This document shows, piece after piece, positions 8,335 through 17,441 of a stretch of 64,000 nt of DNA. The stretch spans positions 496,001 to 560,000 of the forward strand of contig NZ_JACYFR010000001.1 of the NCBI RefSeq assembly GCF_014837175.1, written 5' to 3'. Below the pieces are notes generated by a model. It saw nothing but the letters and a program-made list of their open reading frames with translations. It did no database searches and was not told the DNA's origin. The first letter of the stretch is position 1. Each line of letters opens with the position of its first letter. Source of the DNA: Cellulomonas sp. JH27-2. Lineage in GTDB: Bacteria > Actinomycetota > Actinomycetes > Actinomycetales > Cellulomonadaceae. The position numbers and the translations under genes are program-made.

Positions 8335-9723
8335 GTGGCGTTCGTCGCCGTCCAGGCCTGGACGCTCGTGCTCGGCGTGCTGCTGATCCCGGCGCGCGCG
8401 TTCTGGGACCTGGACCTGTACCGCTGGTGGGCCTGGCAAGGACTGCACCAGGGCACGTGGCAGGGCATCGACTCCGCGTGGGTGTACCCGCCCGCGGCAT
8501 GGTTGCCGATCCTGGGTGGATCATGGGCCGGCACGACGAGCACGGCGGGCTACGCCACCGCGTGGAGCCTGATGATCACCGCGCTGGACGCGGTCGCGCT
8601 GTTCGCGCTGCTGCACACCCCCGCCTGGGCGGGCCGCGCGACGTCCCGCACGGCCACGACGCGGGGCGCCTGGTGGTGGCTCGCGTTCCTCGCGTTGCTC
8701 GGCCCCGTCTCGATGGGGCGGCTCGACGCGGTCGTCGCACCGGTCGTCGTCGTCGCGCTGGTGCTGGGCCTGCGCCATCCCTGGCTGTCGTCCGCGCTGC
8801 TGACCCTGGGCGCATGGATCAAGGTCGCACCGGGCGCTCTCGTCGTGCCGCTCCTCCTGGCCGCTCGGAAGCCGTGGCGGGACGTCATCGCGCCGGCGGC
8901 CGCGGTCAGCGCCGTCGTCGTCGGGACCGTCGTGGCCCTCGGCGGGTCGCCCTACCTGACGTCGTTCCTCACCGAGCAGGACCAGCGCGGCCTGCAGCTC
9001 GAGGCCGTCGGCGCGACGCCGTGGCTCGTGGGTTCGCTGCTGACCGACCGGATCACCATCGTGCTCAACCAGCAGCTCGTGAGCTGGGAGCTGCGCGGCC
9101 CGGGTACGCAGGCGGCAGCCGACACGATCGGGTCGCTGTTCTTCCTGGCCCTGGCCGCGGCGGCCCTGTTCCTGTGGTGGCGCCGCCACGAGCTCGACGG
9201 GCTGCTGTGGAGGCGCCCGCGCGTGGGCGCCGAGCTGCTGGTGCGGGGCGCCCTGCTCATGGCGACGGTCATGATCGTCTTCAACAAGGTGGGCTCACCC
9301 CAGTACATCGGCTGGCTCGCGCCGCCCGTCGCCGTGGCGCTGGCGCTGCGGCTGCCGCGCTGGCGCACGTCGGCGATCCTGCTGGCCGTGATCGCGGGCG
9401 CCACGCAGATCGTCTTCCCGTGGGGGTACGACGGGATCACCGGGTACCATCCGGCCAACGTGCTGGTCCTCGTGGCACGCAACGTGGCGCTCGTCGTGCT
9501 GCTCGTGCACACGGTCGTCGAGCTGCTGCACCGCCCGGAGGAGGCGCAGCAGCCCGACGAGCCGTCGGCCGAGAGTCAGCCCGACGAGTCCCGCGCCGAC
9601 GCCGCCGCGACGAACGCCAGCAGCGCCGCGCGCGACGTGCCGTCGTCGATCGCGTCGTCGGGCAGCGACTCGAGCTCGGTCCAGGCCTTGGACGCGTCGT
9701 CGGGGCCCGCGAGCGCCAGGTAG
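8335..9723 (+). CDS. Membrane glycosyltransferase (GT87-like polyprenyl-sugar transferase)
   Basis: The 462-residue protein has about 10-12 membrane helices. An early loop after helix 1 holds FWDLDLYRWWAWQGLHQG, whose acidic pair suits the catalytic position of GT-C enzymes that use polyprenyl-phosphate sugars outside the membrane. The GT87 assignment is from overall pattern. GTG 8335 is taken as start, but a CTG at 8299 lies at ideal distance from GGAGG and would add 12 residues. The last 148 bases overlap the convergent GH81 gene; the hydrophilic Ser/Asp/Ala-rich tail encoded there is probably tolerated rather than functional. Confidence 0.75.
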   Translation: MAFVAVQAWTLVLGVLLIPARAFWDLDLYRWWAWQGLHQGTWQGIDSAWVYPPAAWLPILGGSWAGTTSTAGYATAWSLMITALDAVALFALLHTPAWAGRATSRTATTRGAWWWLAFLALLGPVSMGRLDAVVAPVVVVALVLGLRHPWLSSALLTLGAWIKVAPGALVVPLLLAARKPWRDVIAPAAAVSAVVVGTVVALGGSPYLTSFLTEQDQRGLQLEAVGATPWLVGSLLTDRITIVLNQQLVSWELRGPGTQAAADTIGSLFFLALAAAALFLWWRRHELDGLLWRRPRVGAELLVRGALLMATVMIVFNKVGSPQYIGWLAPPVAVALALRLPRWRTSAILLAVIAGATQIVFPWGYDGITGYHPANVLVLVARNVALVVLLVHTVVELLHRPEEAQQPDEPSAESQPDESRADAAATNASSAARDVPSSIASSGSDSSSVQALDASSGPASAR

Positions 9724-11606
9724 CCGAGCAGGTCCCCGCCGAACATCACGTCGTACCCGTCCGGCGCAGCCTCCTCGACCGAGGCACGGATCTTCTCAGG
9801 GTCCACGTCGCGGCCCACCGTGAGCTGGGCCGGGCTCAGCGGCAGCAGCTGGATGCCGAGCATCGCGCTGGGCTCCGGGCTGAACCACGTGGCCCAGTCG
9901 CGCTTGCCGCCCCAGTTGAGCGCGACGACCTGGTGAGCGAACCCGCTGGGCAGGTCCGGGTCCGTCCAGTAGGCGCGCGCGGTCGCGGCCTCGGTGGACA
10001 GCAGCCACGTCGCCTCGGTGGCGAGCTCCGGCTGGTCGGACTCCTGCGCCCACAGGCCCAGCCCGTTCCAGGCGTTGACGGCCTCGGAGCTGGACTCCTG
10101 GTTGTTGCCGTCGGCAAACGGGGAGCTGCCCGACGCCCACGAGTGGCCCGCGTAGGGGTCGAAGGAGCGCAGCTGGGGGAAGCCGTCGGACGGCTTCGCC
10201 GCGGCGACGTCCTGCCCCAGCAGGTCCATGACGTCCTTCACGTCGGCGGCGAGCTTCGGGTCGTCGGCCGCCAGCATGCCCGCCGCGGCCAGGAAGTAGC
10301 CGTAGTGGAAGTGGTGGTCGTTGAGCTCGTCGGACCCGAACGACGGCGTGAGGCCGATGACCGAGCGCGCCTTCTCGTCGTAGACGAAGCACCGCGCGTC
10401 GCGCGACGAGCACCCGTCCGGCTCGGCCCACTCGCGCAGGGCCGCGACCGTCTTCGCCTTGAGGTCGGCGACGTCGACGTCGAGCTGCTCGCCCAGGCCT
10501 ACCAGCGTCGCGGCGCGCAGCAGCGACTTGCCGCCGAAGTAGGTGTCGGACGGGAAGTCCGGCGTCGCAGCCACGTCGGCCTTCACGGCCTTGACCAGCG
10601 TCGCCCGCTTGTCGTCGGACAGGGAGCCGACGTCGAACGTGCCCGCCGGCTCCTGCAGCGCGACCGACGACGTGAGCGTCGACCCCGGGCACAGCTCGAG
10701 GTCGCCGTACACGCTCGGGTACGTGCCGAGCCCGCACGCCGGGTCACCACCCAGCCGGTGGTGCGGCATGAGGACGTGGGCCGTGGCCCCGTCGTCGGCC
10801 GTCCGGTAGGTGAGCGTGGTGGCCGCGTCCGACGACGAGACCCCGTAGGCGACGTCCACGCCCGTGACCGGGTGGGCGGCGGCCTTCGCGAGCGTCTCGG
10901 CGGCGTCCGACGAGGCGTCGTCGGGCAGCGCGTACCAGGACGCACTGTCGTCCTTGCCCAGGCTCGTCGCACCGGCGTCGTACCCGGGACCGACGAACGC
11001 CCAGCGGTCCCCCGCCGCGGTGGCGGGGCCGTCCGGCGTCGCGGACAGCGAACCCTCGGTGCGCACGTCGACGTCCTTCGCCGCCGTGAACGACACGAAC
11101 GGCGACCCCTCCGCCAGCACCACGTGGCCCAGCACGGACCCCGAGCCGTCCAGCAGCTCGATCGTCACGCTCACCGGGTCGGCGGCAGTGATCCGCGCGG
11201 ACGCAGCGCCCACGTCGACCGTCACCGCCGGCACGTGCGGTGCGGCGATGGTCTGCGCGGAGACGGCTGGCTGCGGCAGGCCGATCGTGAAGCCCGACGA
11301 CGTCAGGGCGAACGACAGCGGCTCGGCGAACACCGGCTGCGGCTGGTCACCGAACACGAGACCCGAGTACCACCGGTTGGTCGGCGGCACCACACCGTCG
11401 GCCAGCCGCACCGGGTCGAGCTTGGCGACCGCCTGGTGCGGAACCGATGCGACCAGCGCCGCGGTGTCGACGTCGGGAACCGTGGCCGTCTGCACGTCGC
11501 CGCCGGCGCCGTCCGACTCCCAGGGAGCGGCCACCGCCGTGACGGCGCCGCCGACCGCGACCACCGCGATCACCGAACCCACGACCACCCACCGGCGCGC
11601 CATCAT
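9576..11606 (-). CDS. Secreted/anchored GH81 endo-beta-1,3-glucanase
   Basis: The 676-residue protein starts with an uncleaved-looking signal or anchor helix (VVVGSVIAVVAVGGAVTAVA). The N-terminal beta-sandwich opens with PPTNRWYSGLVF, typical of GH81. The catalytic alpha-barrel shows the family marks NDHHFHYGYFLAAAG, then NNQESSSEAVNAWNGLGLW with the catalytic Glu pair. GH81 enzymes cleave beta-1,3-glucan (laminarin, curdlan) by inversion. It is the third gene of an operon with a processive glycosyltransferase and a membrane-fusion protein; its start overlaps the previous stop by 4 bases. It may trim or release the polymer made by that operon. Confidence 0.92.
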   Translation of the reverse strand: MMARRWVVVGSVIAVVAVGGAVTAVAAPWESDGAGGDVQTATVPDVDTAALVASVPHQAVAKLDPVRLADGVVPPTNRWYSGLVFGDQPQPVFAEPLSFALTSSGFTIGLPQPAVSAQTIAAPHVPAVTVDVGAASARITAADPVSVTIELLDGSGSVLGHVVLAEGSPFVSFTAAKDVDVRTEGSLSATPDGPATAAGDRWAFVGPGYDAGATSLGKDDSASWYALPDDASSDAAETLAKAAAHPVTGVDVAYGVSSSDAATTLTYRTADDGATAHVLMPHHRLGGDPACGLGTYPSVYGDLELCPGSTLTSSVALQEPAGTFDVGSLSDDKRATLVKAVKADVAATPDFPSDTYFGGKSLLRAATLVGLGEQLDVDVADLKAKTVAALREWAEPDGCSSRDARCFVYDEKARSVIGLTPSFGSDELNDHHFHYGYFLAAAGMLAADDPKLAADVKDVMDLLGQDVAAAKPSDGFPQLRSFDPYAGHSWASGSSPFADGNNQESSSEAVNAWNGLGLWAQESDQPELATEATWLLSTEAATARAYWTDPDLPSGFAHQVVALNWGGKRDWATWFSPEPSAMLGIQLLPLSPAQLTVGRDVDPEKIRASVEEAAPDGYDVMFGGDLLGYLALAGPDDASKAWTELESLPDDAIDDGTSRAALLAFVAAASARDSSG

Positions 11607-12328
11607 CCGACCACCCTCTTCAGGTAGCCCTTGACCTGGTCGGACACGGTGGTCACCATCCCGTCGTTGCGCAGGTGGAGCTGGGCGACGACGGGCGTGC
11701 CAGCGGAGACGAGGCCGTCCTGGTCGCCCTGCACGAGCCCTTCACCGGCCACCGTGAGAACGGCCTGGGCCTGGCCGTCGACCGTGGTCACCTGGACGCG
11801 GTCCACGTGCCCGGCGAGCGTGCGCTGGTTGGGCAGCTCGATGGTCACCTTCGCGTCGTCGCCCACGCGGGCGTACTCCTTCGCCGAGAGCGTGTACTCG
11901 GCCTGGACGTAGAGCGTGTCCGCGCGCTCCACCGTCGCGAGGTCCGCCGCGGACTGCACGAAGGTGCCCTGCGTCGCGGCCAGGGCCGTGACGGTCCCGG
12001 GCCCGCTGGCCGTCACGACGAGCCGCCCGTCGGAGTCGAGGTGGGTGGTCTCCGGGATCGACGCCTTGTCGAAGTACTTCTCGTGCAGCGCGGCGGCGTC
12101 GATCGTGAACAGCGCCTCCCCCTCGGTCACCTGGTCGCCCACCTCGACCTTCTGGCTCACGACGAGCCCCGCGTACGGGCTGCCGACCTGGTAGGTCTTG
12201 GCCAGGATCTGCGCGGAGTCGCTCGTGGCGATGCCGCGGGACTCGTTCAGCTTGTACGTGGCGAGCGCAGCGAGGATCACGACGACGACGAGGCCGACGA
12301 GCAGTCGCAGCCGCCCCGCCCACGTCAT
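11603..12328 (-). CDS. Membrane-fusion/HlyD-like protein of the glucan operon
   Basis: The 241-residue protein has one membrane helix at residues 8-26, then a biotinyl-lipoyl-like beta domain (GSPYAGLVVSQKVEVGDQVTEGEALFTID), the hallmark of HlyD/EmrA periplasmic adaptors, and a second beta-barrel half (VTIELPNQRTLAGHVDRVQV). In a Gram-positive cell it would extend into the wall space. It overlaps the glycosyltransferase stop and the GH81 start by 4 bases each, so the three genes are translationally coupled. A role in guiding polymer from the synthase through the wall is inferred from this arrangement. Confidence 0.8.
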   Translation of the reverse strand: MTWAGRLRLLVGLVVVVILAALATYKLNESRGIATSDSAQILAKTYQVGSPYAGLVVSQKVEVGDQVTEGEALFTIDAAALHEKYFDKASIPETTHLDSDGRLVVTASGPGTVTALAATQGTFVQSAADLATVERADTLYVQAEYTLSAKEYARVGDDAKVTIELPNQRTLAGHVDRVQVTTVDGQAQAVLTVAGEGLVQGDQDGLVSAGTPVVAQLHLRNDGMVTTVSDQVKGYLKRVVG

Positions 12329-14013
12329 GCCGCACCTGCCGTCGCCAGCGCCGGCGCGACGTGCGCCGCTCGACGTTCGGCACGGATCGACCGTCTGGCG
12401 CCGTGGCCCTCCCGCCACGCCGCCAGGACGAACCCGCCCAGGATCAGGGTGTTCGTGGCGTTCCAGGCCAGCGCCAGGCTCGGGTACCCGTTGCTGAGGT
12501 CCTTCCACGCACCCACCACGGTGGTGAGCGCCAGGAACACGAACGTCAGCACCTGCGGCTGGATGAAGGCGAACGGCGAGCGGTAGGCCCCCTTGGAGCC
12601 CGTGACGTGCCACGCCTGCTCGCGCCGGAAGATCGCGTTGAGCAGCGCCCGCGTGTAGATCGGGAACGACACCGCCGCCAGCATGAGCGTCTGCCAGCGG
12701 AACGACCCCAGTGCGTACCAGGCCACCAGGACCTGCAGGACATAGAACCCCGAGTAGTACAGCAGCCACGTCAGCGGCGTCATCGTCAGGTTCATCGGGG
12801 TGAGGTTGAAGAAGATCTGCAGCGGCGGGACCGCCAGCAGCAGCAAGGGTGCGATGCCCGTCAGGTAGAACGTGGCCGTGACGGTGTACTGCAACCGCTG
12901 GTCGAGCGTGAGGTTCCGCTTCGGCGACATCGGGTTGTGCGTGAGCATGATCTCGAAACCTCCCGTCGCCCACCGCAGCTGCTGCTTCGTGTAGGCCTCG
13001 ACGGTCTCCGGGGTGTCCCCGACGGCGAGCGTCTTGGGGATGTAGATGGTCCGCCAGCCCTTCTCGTGGAGCATGAGCGACGTCCACACGTCCTCGGACT
13101 TGGAGTCCGAGTAGATGCCGCCCACGTCGTCGATCGCCGCCCGGCGGTAGATGACGTTGGTGCCGACGCAAAAGGCGGCGTTGAACCTGTTCCGCCCGGG
13201 CTGGATGAACCGGTAGAACACCGTCTGCATGTAGCCGGCGCCCTTGCTGATGACGGTGTGCAGGTTCCCGTAGGTCTGCGGGGTCTGGACGAAGGCCACG
13301 TCGTCGGATGCGAAGAACGGGACCGTCTCGTGCAGGAAGTCCGGCATGGGGACGAAGTCCGCGTCGAAGACGACGAACAGCTCACCGTTCGTGATCGACA
13401 GGGCGTGGTTGAGGTTGCCGGCCTTGGCGCCGTTCTTCGACAGCCGACGGACGTAGCGTGCGCCCAGCTGGGCGGCCAGGTCGCGGACCTCGTCGGACCG
13501 TCCGTCGTCCAGGACCCAGACCTCGTGCTTGCCGTGCATGCCGAGCGCCGCGGACACGGTCTTGCGGATCGTGTCCAGGTCCTCGCCGTACGTCGTGATG
13601 AAGACGTCGATGCCGACGGGCCGCTCGTCGAGGTACATCTGCCAGTCCCGCGGGCGGTTCTGGGCCCGGTCCCGGACGATCTCCGAGATCCCGTACAGCC
13701 GGTCCTGCGCGTGGTGGAAGGAGAATCCGCGCGGGTCGTAGCCTGCGGACAGGATGGTCCACATCGACAGCAGCGCGTGCACCACCAGCACCGTCTCGGC
13801 CGTGATGACCATGAGGTACGGCAGCCAGTCGCCGCGGTTGGCGGGGTTGAGCAGGAACGTCGCGTAGACGACGACCCCGGCCGCGGCCAGCAGCACCAGC
13901 ATGACCATCGACGGGCTCTGCGCCGCCTCGGTCTCCTTGGTCCTGCCGGGCTTCGCGTGCGGTTCGTCGGTCCTGCGTGGCTCGATCACGAGCCTGTCGA
14001 ACGTGGTGGTCAT
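12325..14013 (-). CDS. Processive family-2 glycosyltransferase (beta-glucan/curdlan-synthase-like)
   Basis: After removing an implausible 16-residue extension, the protein has 562 residues. Two N-terminal membrane helices precede a GT2 domain with the D,D,D,QxxRW signature: VLDDGRSDE, FDADFVP, SEDVWTS and QQLRWATGG. Four or more membrane helices follow, as in cellulose, hyaluronan and curdlan synthases. It builds a beta-glycan from a nucleotide sugar while pushing it through the membrane. No PilZ domain for c-di-GMP is visible. With a downstream beta-1,3-glucanase, a beta-1,3-glucan (curdlan) product is the best guess, and Cellulomonas species are known to make curdlan. Cellulose or another glycan cannot be excluded. 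Confidence 0.85.
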   Translation of the reverse strand: MTTTFDRLVIEPRRTDEPHAKPGRTKETEAAQSPSMVMLVLLAAAGVVVYATFLLNPANRGDWLPYLMVITAETVLVVHALLSMWTILSAGYDPRGFSFHHAQDRLYGISEIVRDRAQNRPRDWQMYLDERPVGIDVFITTYGEDLDTIRKTVSAALGMHGKHEVWVLDDGRSDEVRDLAAQLGARYVRRLSKNGAKAGNLNHALSITNGELFVVFDADFVPMPDFLHETVPFFASDDVAFVQTPQTYGNLHTVISKGAGYMQTVFYRFIQPGRNRFNAAFCVGTNVIYRRAAIDDVGGIYSDSKSEDVWTSLMLHEKGWRTIYIPKTLAVGDTPETVEAYTKQQLRWATGGFEIMLTHNPMSPKRNLTLDQRLQYTVTATFYLTGIAPLLLLAVPPLQIFFNLTPMNLTMTPLTWLLYYSGFYVLQVLVAWYALGSFRWQTLMLAAVSFPIYTRALLNAIFRREQAWHVTGSKGAYRSPFAFIQPQVLTFVFLALTTVVGAWKDLSNGYPSLALAWNATNTLILGGFVLAAWREGHGARRSIRAERRAAHVAPALATAGAA

Positions 14014-14040
14014 GAGGGCCGCCCGTCGGTTGCTTTCGGC

Positions 14041-14061
14041 GTGGGTCCGGAGCGGACCCAC
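14041..14061. promoter_or_regulatory. Inverted repeat upstream of the glucan operon
   Basis: GTGGGTCC and GGACCCAC form a perfect 8-bp inverted repeat with a 5-base spacer, 27 bases before the start codon of the glycosyltransferase. It could be a regulator operator or a leader hairpin. No regulator gene is adjacent, so the function is unassigned. Confidence 0.45.
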
Positions 14062-14205
14062 GTTCGTGCGTGCGACGGCGACGATGGCGCCAGAATCACA
14101 GGATGTCGTTGGCTACGGCCCCTGGGGATACGACGAAGGTAAGGACGAATCAGGCGATCTGTCCACCAACCACGGTGTGCACCAGGTCACACCGAGATGA
14201 ACACT

Positions 14206-15126
14206 TCACGCCAGCTGCGGGGCGATCTCACTGGCGACGAAGGCCAGGTGGTCGAGGTCGTGCAGGTCGAGGACCTGCAGATACGCCCTGGTCACGCCCT
14301 TGTCCTGCAGAGCCCCGAGCCGGTCGACGACCTGCGCCGCGGTGCCCGCGAAGCCGTGCGCGCGCATCTGCTCCGGGTCGCGGCCGATCGCCTCCGCACG
14401 ACGATTCACCCCCGCGTCGTCGGCGGCAGTGCACAGCACGTGGGCCACGGACAGGGTCAACGAATCCTTCGGGCGGCCCGCTTCGTCGAGTGCGGCGCGC
14501 ATGTTCGCCAGGCGTCCGTCGACCACGTCCGCGTCGGGGAACGCGAGGTTGAACTCGTCGGCGAACCGGGCCGCGAGCGCGGGCGTGCGCTTGGGCCCCG
14601 AGCCGCCGATGATCAGCGGGATCTTGCTCTGGATCGGCTTGGGCAGGGCCGGGGAGTCGACGAGCGTGTAGTGCTCGCCGTCGTGGCTGAACGTCTCGCC
14701 GACGGGCGTGCCCCACAGCCCGGTCACGATCTCGAGCTGCTCGGTGAACATGCCGAACCGCTTGGCCGGGAACGGGATGCCGTACGCCCGGTGCTCGGCC
14801 TCGAACCAGCCCGTGCCGAGCCCCAGCTCCACGCGGCCGCCCGACATCTGGTCCACCTGCGCCACCTGGATCGCCAGGATCCCCGGGTAGCGGTACGTCA
14901 CCGACGACACGAGCGTGCCGAGCCGGATGCGGCTCGTCTCGCGCGCCAGGCCCGCAAGCGTCGTCCACGCGTCCGTCGGGCCGGGCAACCCGTCGCCGCC
15001 CATCGTCAGGTAGTGGTCGGAGCGGAAGAACGCGTCGAACCCGAGCTCCTCCGTGGCCTTGGCGACGGCGAGCAGGTCGTCGTACGTCGCGCCCTGCTGA
15101 GGTTCGGTGAAGATGCGCAGCTCCAT
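14206..15126 (-). CDS. LLM-class F420/flavin-dependent oxidoreductase
   Basis: The 306-residue TIM-barrel protein begins MELRIFTEPQQGATYDDLL and shows the class marks FFRSDHYL, the GTLVSSVTYRYPGILA strand and GGRVELGLGTGWFEAEH. These are typical of the F420-dependent LLM family (TIGR03560-like) in actinobacteria, which reduce or oxidise small carbonyl or imine substrates. The substrate cannot be read from the sequence. It is divergent from the DUF1684 gene and has no obvious operon partner. Confidence 0.88.
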   Translation of the reverse strand: MELRIFTEPQQGATYDDLLAVAKATEELGFDAFFRSDHYLTMGGDGLPGPTDAWTTLAGLARETSRIRLGTLVSSVTYRYPGILAIQVAQVDQMSGGRVELGLGTGWFEAEHRAYGIPFPAKRFGMFTEQLEIVTGLWGTPVGETFSHDGEHYTLVDSPALPKPIQSKIPLIIGGSGPKRTPALAARFADEFNLAFPDADVVDGRLANMRAALDEAGRPKDSLTLSVAHVLCTAADDAGVNRRAEAIGRDPEQMRAHGFAGTAAQVVDRLGALQDKGVTRAYLQVLDLHDLDHLAFVASEIAPQLA

Positions 15127-15176
15127 GCCCCCACCCTCGCACGGCGCGTGTCGGCGCTGGTGCGTACGGTCATCAG

Positions 15177-15800
15177 GTGAGCCTCCCTGTGCAGCCGTTC
15201 GTCCCGCGGTCCCTGTCCGACGTCTCGGCCGTCATCGACTGGCGGCTGCGGGTGGCTCAGATCTACGCGGACGTCCGCGCCTCGTCGTCGCCGGCCGACG
15301 CCCACCGCGCCTGGATTGCCGCACGTGACGAGCTGTTCGCGACGCACCCCGCGTCGCCGATCCTGGACCGCGACTCGTTCACGGGGCTCGACGTCGAACC
15401 GTACGACCCGGCGTATCGGTTCGTCGTGCCGATCGAGCCGGCCGAGTCCCGGCGCATGGACGTGCCGACCGGGACCGACGGGGTCGTGCCGTTCGAGCGG
15501 GTCGGGGTCGTGACGCTGCCCGGCCTCGGGTCGTTGGCCGTCTGGGCGCTGCGGTCCTACGGCGGCGGCATCTTCGTGCCGGTCAAGGACGCGCTCGCGG
15601 GTCACGGCACGTACGGCGGCGGTCGCTACCTGCTGGACACCATCAAGGGCGCGCACCTGGGGTCGTCCGACGACGACATCGTCGTCGACCTCAACTTCGC
15701 CTACAACCCGTCCTGCGCCTACGACCCCGCGTGGGCGTGCCCGCTCGCGACCGCCGACAACACGCTGGCCGTCGAGCTGCCGGTGGGTGAGCGGGCATGA
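15177..15800 (+). CDS. DUF1684 family protein
   Basis: The 207-residue protein shows the DUF1684 pattern: LPGLGSLAVWALRSYGGGIFVPVKD, GTYGGGRYLLDTIKGA, and the closing NFAYNPSCAYDPAWACPLAT. No catalytic role is established for the family. The GTG start has TACGGT exactly 6 bases upstream and no ribosome site, so the transcript is probably leaderless. The stop overlaps the next start by 4 bases. Confidence 0.88.
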   Translation: MSLPVQPFVPRSLSDVSAVIDWRLRVAQIYADVRASSSPADAHRAWIAARDELFATHPASPILDRDSFTGLDVEPYDPAYRFVVPIEPAESRRMDVPTGTDGVVPFERVGVVTLPGLGSLAVWALRSYGGGIFVPVKDALAGHGTYGGGRYLLDTIKGAHLGSSDDDIVVDLNFAYNPSCAYDPAWACPLATADNTLAVELPVGERA

Positions 15801-16618
15801 GCGCGATCACGTCGATGTGGGCGTGGGACAACCCCGTGCCGTCGTCCGTCGACGCGCGCGGCCGCGGGTACGCGCCGGCCGAACCGGCCGCGCTCGTCGA
15901 CTTCGCCCGTGCGCGCGGGCTGAAGCGCGTGATGCTGGCGGCGCCCTGGGCAGCCGACGAGGGGCCCGTCGGTGAGTGGTTCTCCGCGGCCGTCGCCGCA
16001 CTGACCGACGCCGGGATCGGCGTGGCCGCGCTGGGCGGCGATCCGGGCTGGCTCGACGACCCGGCGCTCGCGGTGCAGTGGGCGGGCGCGGCCCGGTCCG
16101 CCGGCGCGCGCGACGTCCACCTCGACATCGAGCCGTGGACGCTTCCGGCGTGGGGCGACGACCGTCGGGGCTCGGTGACGCGCTGGCTCGCCGTGCTGGA
16201 CGCGGTGGCCGACGAGGTGCGGCCCGACCGCCTGGGCGTCGACGCGCCGTGGTGGCTGGTGACCGAACAGCTCACCGACTCGACGGTGCTCGACGAGGTC
16301 GTCGCGCGGGCGGACCGGGTGGTGATCGTCGCGTTCGCGGACCACGCCGACGGGCCCGACGGCATCCTCGCGCTCGCCCGCCCCGCGGCCCTGGCCTGCC
16401 ACGGCGTGCCGTTCACGATCGGCGTGGAGACCGACACCCCGGCCGTCGCCGGCGGTGCCCAGTTCACGTTCTACGACGAGGGCCCCGACGCGCTCGAGCG
16501 CGAGGCCGCCCTCGTCCACCACGCCTTCGCGCACACCCTTGGCTACGAAGGGGTCACCGTCGAGCACCACCGCGCCTGGCGAGCCCTCCTGGGCCTGGAC
16601 GCGAACGCGTCGGTCTAA
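15797..16618 (+). CDS. Hypothetical TIM-barrel-like protein
   Basis: The 273-residue protein alternates strands and helices like a glycosidase-type barrel: ITSMWAWDNP at the start, RVMLAAPW, DVHLDIEPW (acidic pair at a strand end), RLGVDAPWW, RVVIVAFADHADG and VPFTIGVETDT. I do not recognise a named family. The LDIEPW motif is reminiscent of catalytic acids in GH18-like barrels, but this is only a resemblance. It overlaps the DUF1684 stop by 4 bases, so both are likely co-translated. Confidence 0.7.
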   Translation: MSAITSMWAWDNPVPSSVDARGRGYAPAEPAALVDFARARGLKRVMLAAPWAADEGPVGEWFSAAVAALTDAGIGVAALGGDPGWLDDPALAVQWAGAARSAGARDVHLDIEPWTLPAWGDDRRGSVTRWLAVLDAVADEVRPDRLGVDAPWWLVTEQLTDSTVLDEVVARADRVVIVAFADHADGPDGILALARPAALACHGVPFTIGVETDTPAVAGGAQFTFYDEGPDALEREAALVHHAFAHTLGYEGVTVEHHRAWRALLGLDANASV

Positions 16619-16776
16619 AAAGTCTGCTCGGTTTGCGCCGTCGCGGGCCGCCTGTCACGACGAGCACCAGAACGTCGGGCAAGCACCACGACCGTCACGA
16701 CCACCGCGGCGACGACGAGCAGGGACACGATCATCATGACGACGTCGAACGCCGTGGGCACCAGCGGGTTGGCCAT
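16615..16776 (-). CDS. Small single-helix membrane protein
   Basis: This 53-residue protein has one membrane helix (residues 9-30, DVVMMIVSLLVVAAVVVTVV) followed by a basic cytoplasmic tail. The ATG at 16776 lies exactly 6 bases after TACTGT on the minus strand with no ribosome site, which points to a leaderless transcript and supports the gene being real. It ends 4 bases inside the convergent neighbour. Function unknown. Confidence 0.6.
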   Translation of the reverse strand: MANPLVPTAFDVVMMIVSLLVVAAVVVTVVVLARRSGARRDRRPATAQTEQTF

Positions 16777-16966
16777 GCGGGAACAGTAGCGGTCCGGTCG
16801 ATATGTCCACCAGCCCCGACCACTGGCCGCGTCGGCAGGCGACCAAGCTCCGGACGAGCCGTAACCGGGCATTCCGGATGCTACGTTGCGATCCCGCGTC
16901 GATCGCGCTCGTCAAGCAGCAAGAATCTCGATCACGTGACCGGGACCGACGCACGAGTAGGGGCCG

Positions 16967-17368
16967 ATGAGCGACACGTGGGGGGAGCTCACCTTCTTCC
17001 TGCTCCTTGTCGTCTCGGCTGGCGTCGTCGTCTGGGTGGCTCGCGACGTCCTGGGACGTCGGACCACCCGGGCTACAACGGTGGTCGGTGGGATTGCGGT
17101 CCTGCTGGCTGTCGTGGGGATCGGGCTCGCGGTCGTCCCGGTCACGGCGTCCACGGGGGCGGAGTGCGGCCTGCAGCCGACCACCATGGTGCTGGGACCG
17201 AGCGGTTCCGAGGATCTGGTGGAGCAGGCGGCACCCGGGACGGACAGGACGAGCACGCAGTCGTGCATCGACAAGGCTCGAGCACGGACCATCTCGGCGT
17301 GCGTGCTCGTCGTCCTCGGCGCCGCGGGCTACGCCGTCGCGCGGCGATCGAGATCGAGCGCGCGATAG
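16967..17368 (+). CDS. Hypothetical three-helix membrane protein
   Basis: The 133-residue protein has membrane segments at about residues 8-26, 39-59 and 110-127, and an extracytoplasmic loop with two cysteines (positions about 68 and 100) that could form a disulfide. The start follows TAGGGGCCG. No family was recognised. It stands alone between convergent or divergent neighbours. Confidence 0.6.
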   Translation: MSDTWGELTFFLLLVVSAGVVVWVARDVLGRRTTRATTVVGGIAVLLAVVGIGLAVVPVTASTGAECGLQPTTMVLGPSGSEDLVEQAAPGTDRTSTQSCIDKARARTISACVLVVLGAAGYAVARRSRSSAR

Positions 17369-17441
17369 GACGCGCCGCGCGGACTGCTGGCAAGGGGTCC
17401 CCGGCGCACTCGCCACCGGGCCCTTTCCGCACAAGGCGGTA

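Noticed and set aside
12361..14142. Plus-strand 593-residue frame
   Set aside because: It is the complement of the glycosyltransferase gene, with Arg/Val/Asp-rich antisense composition.
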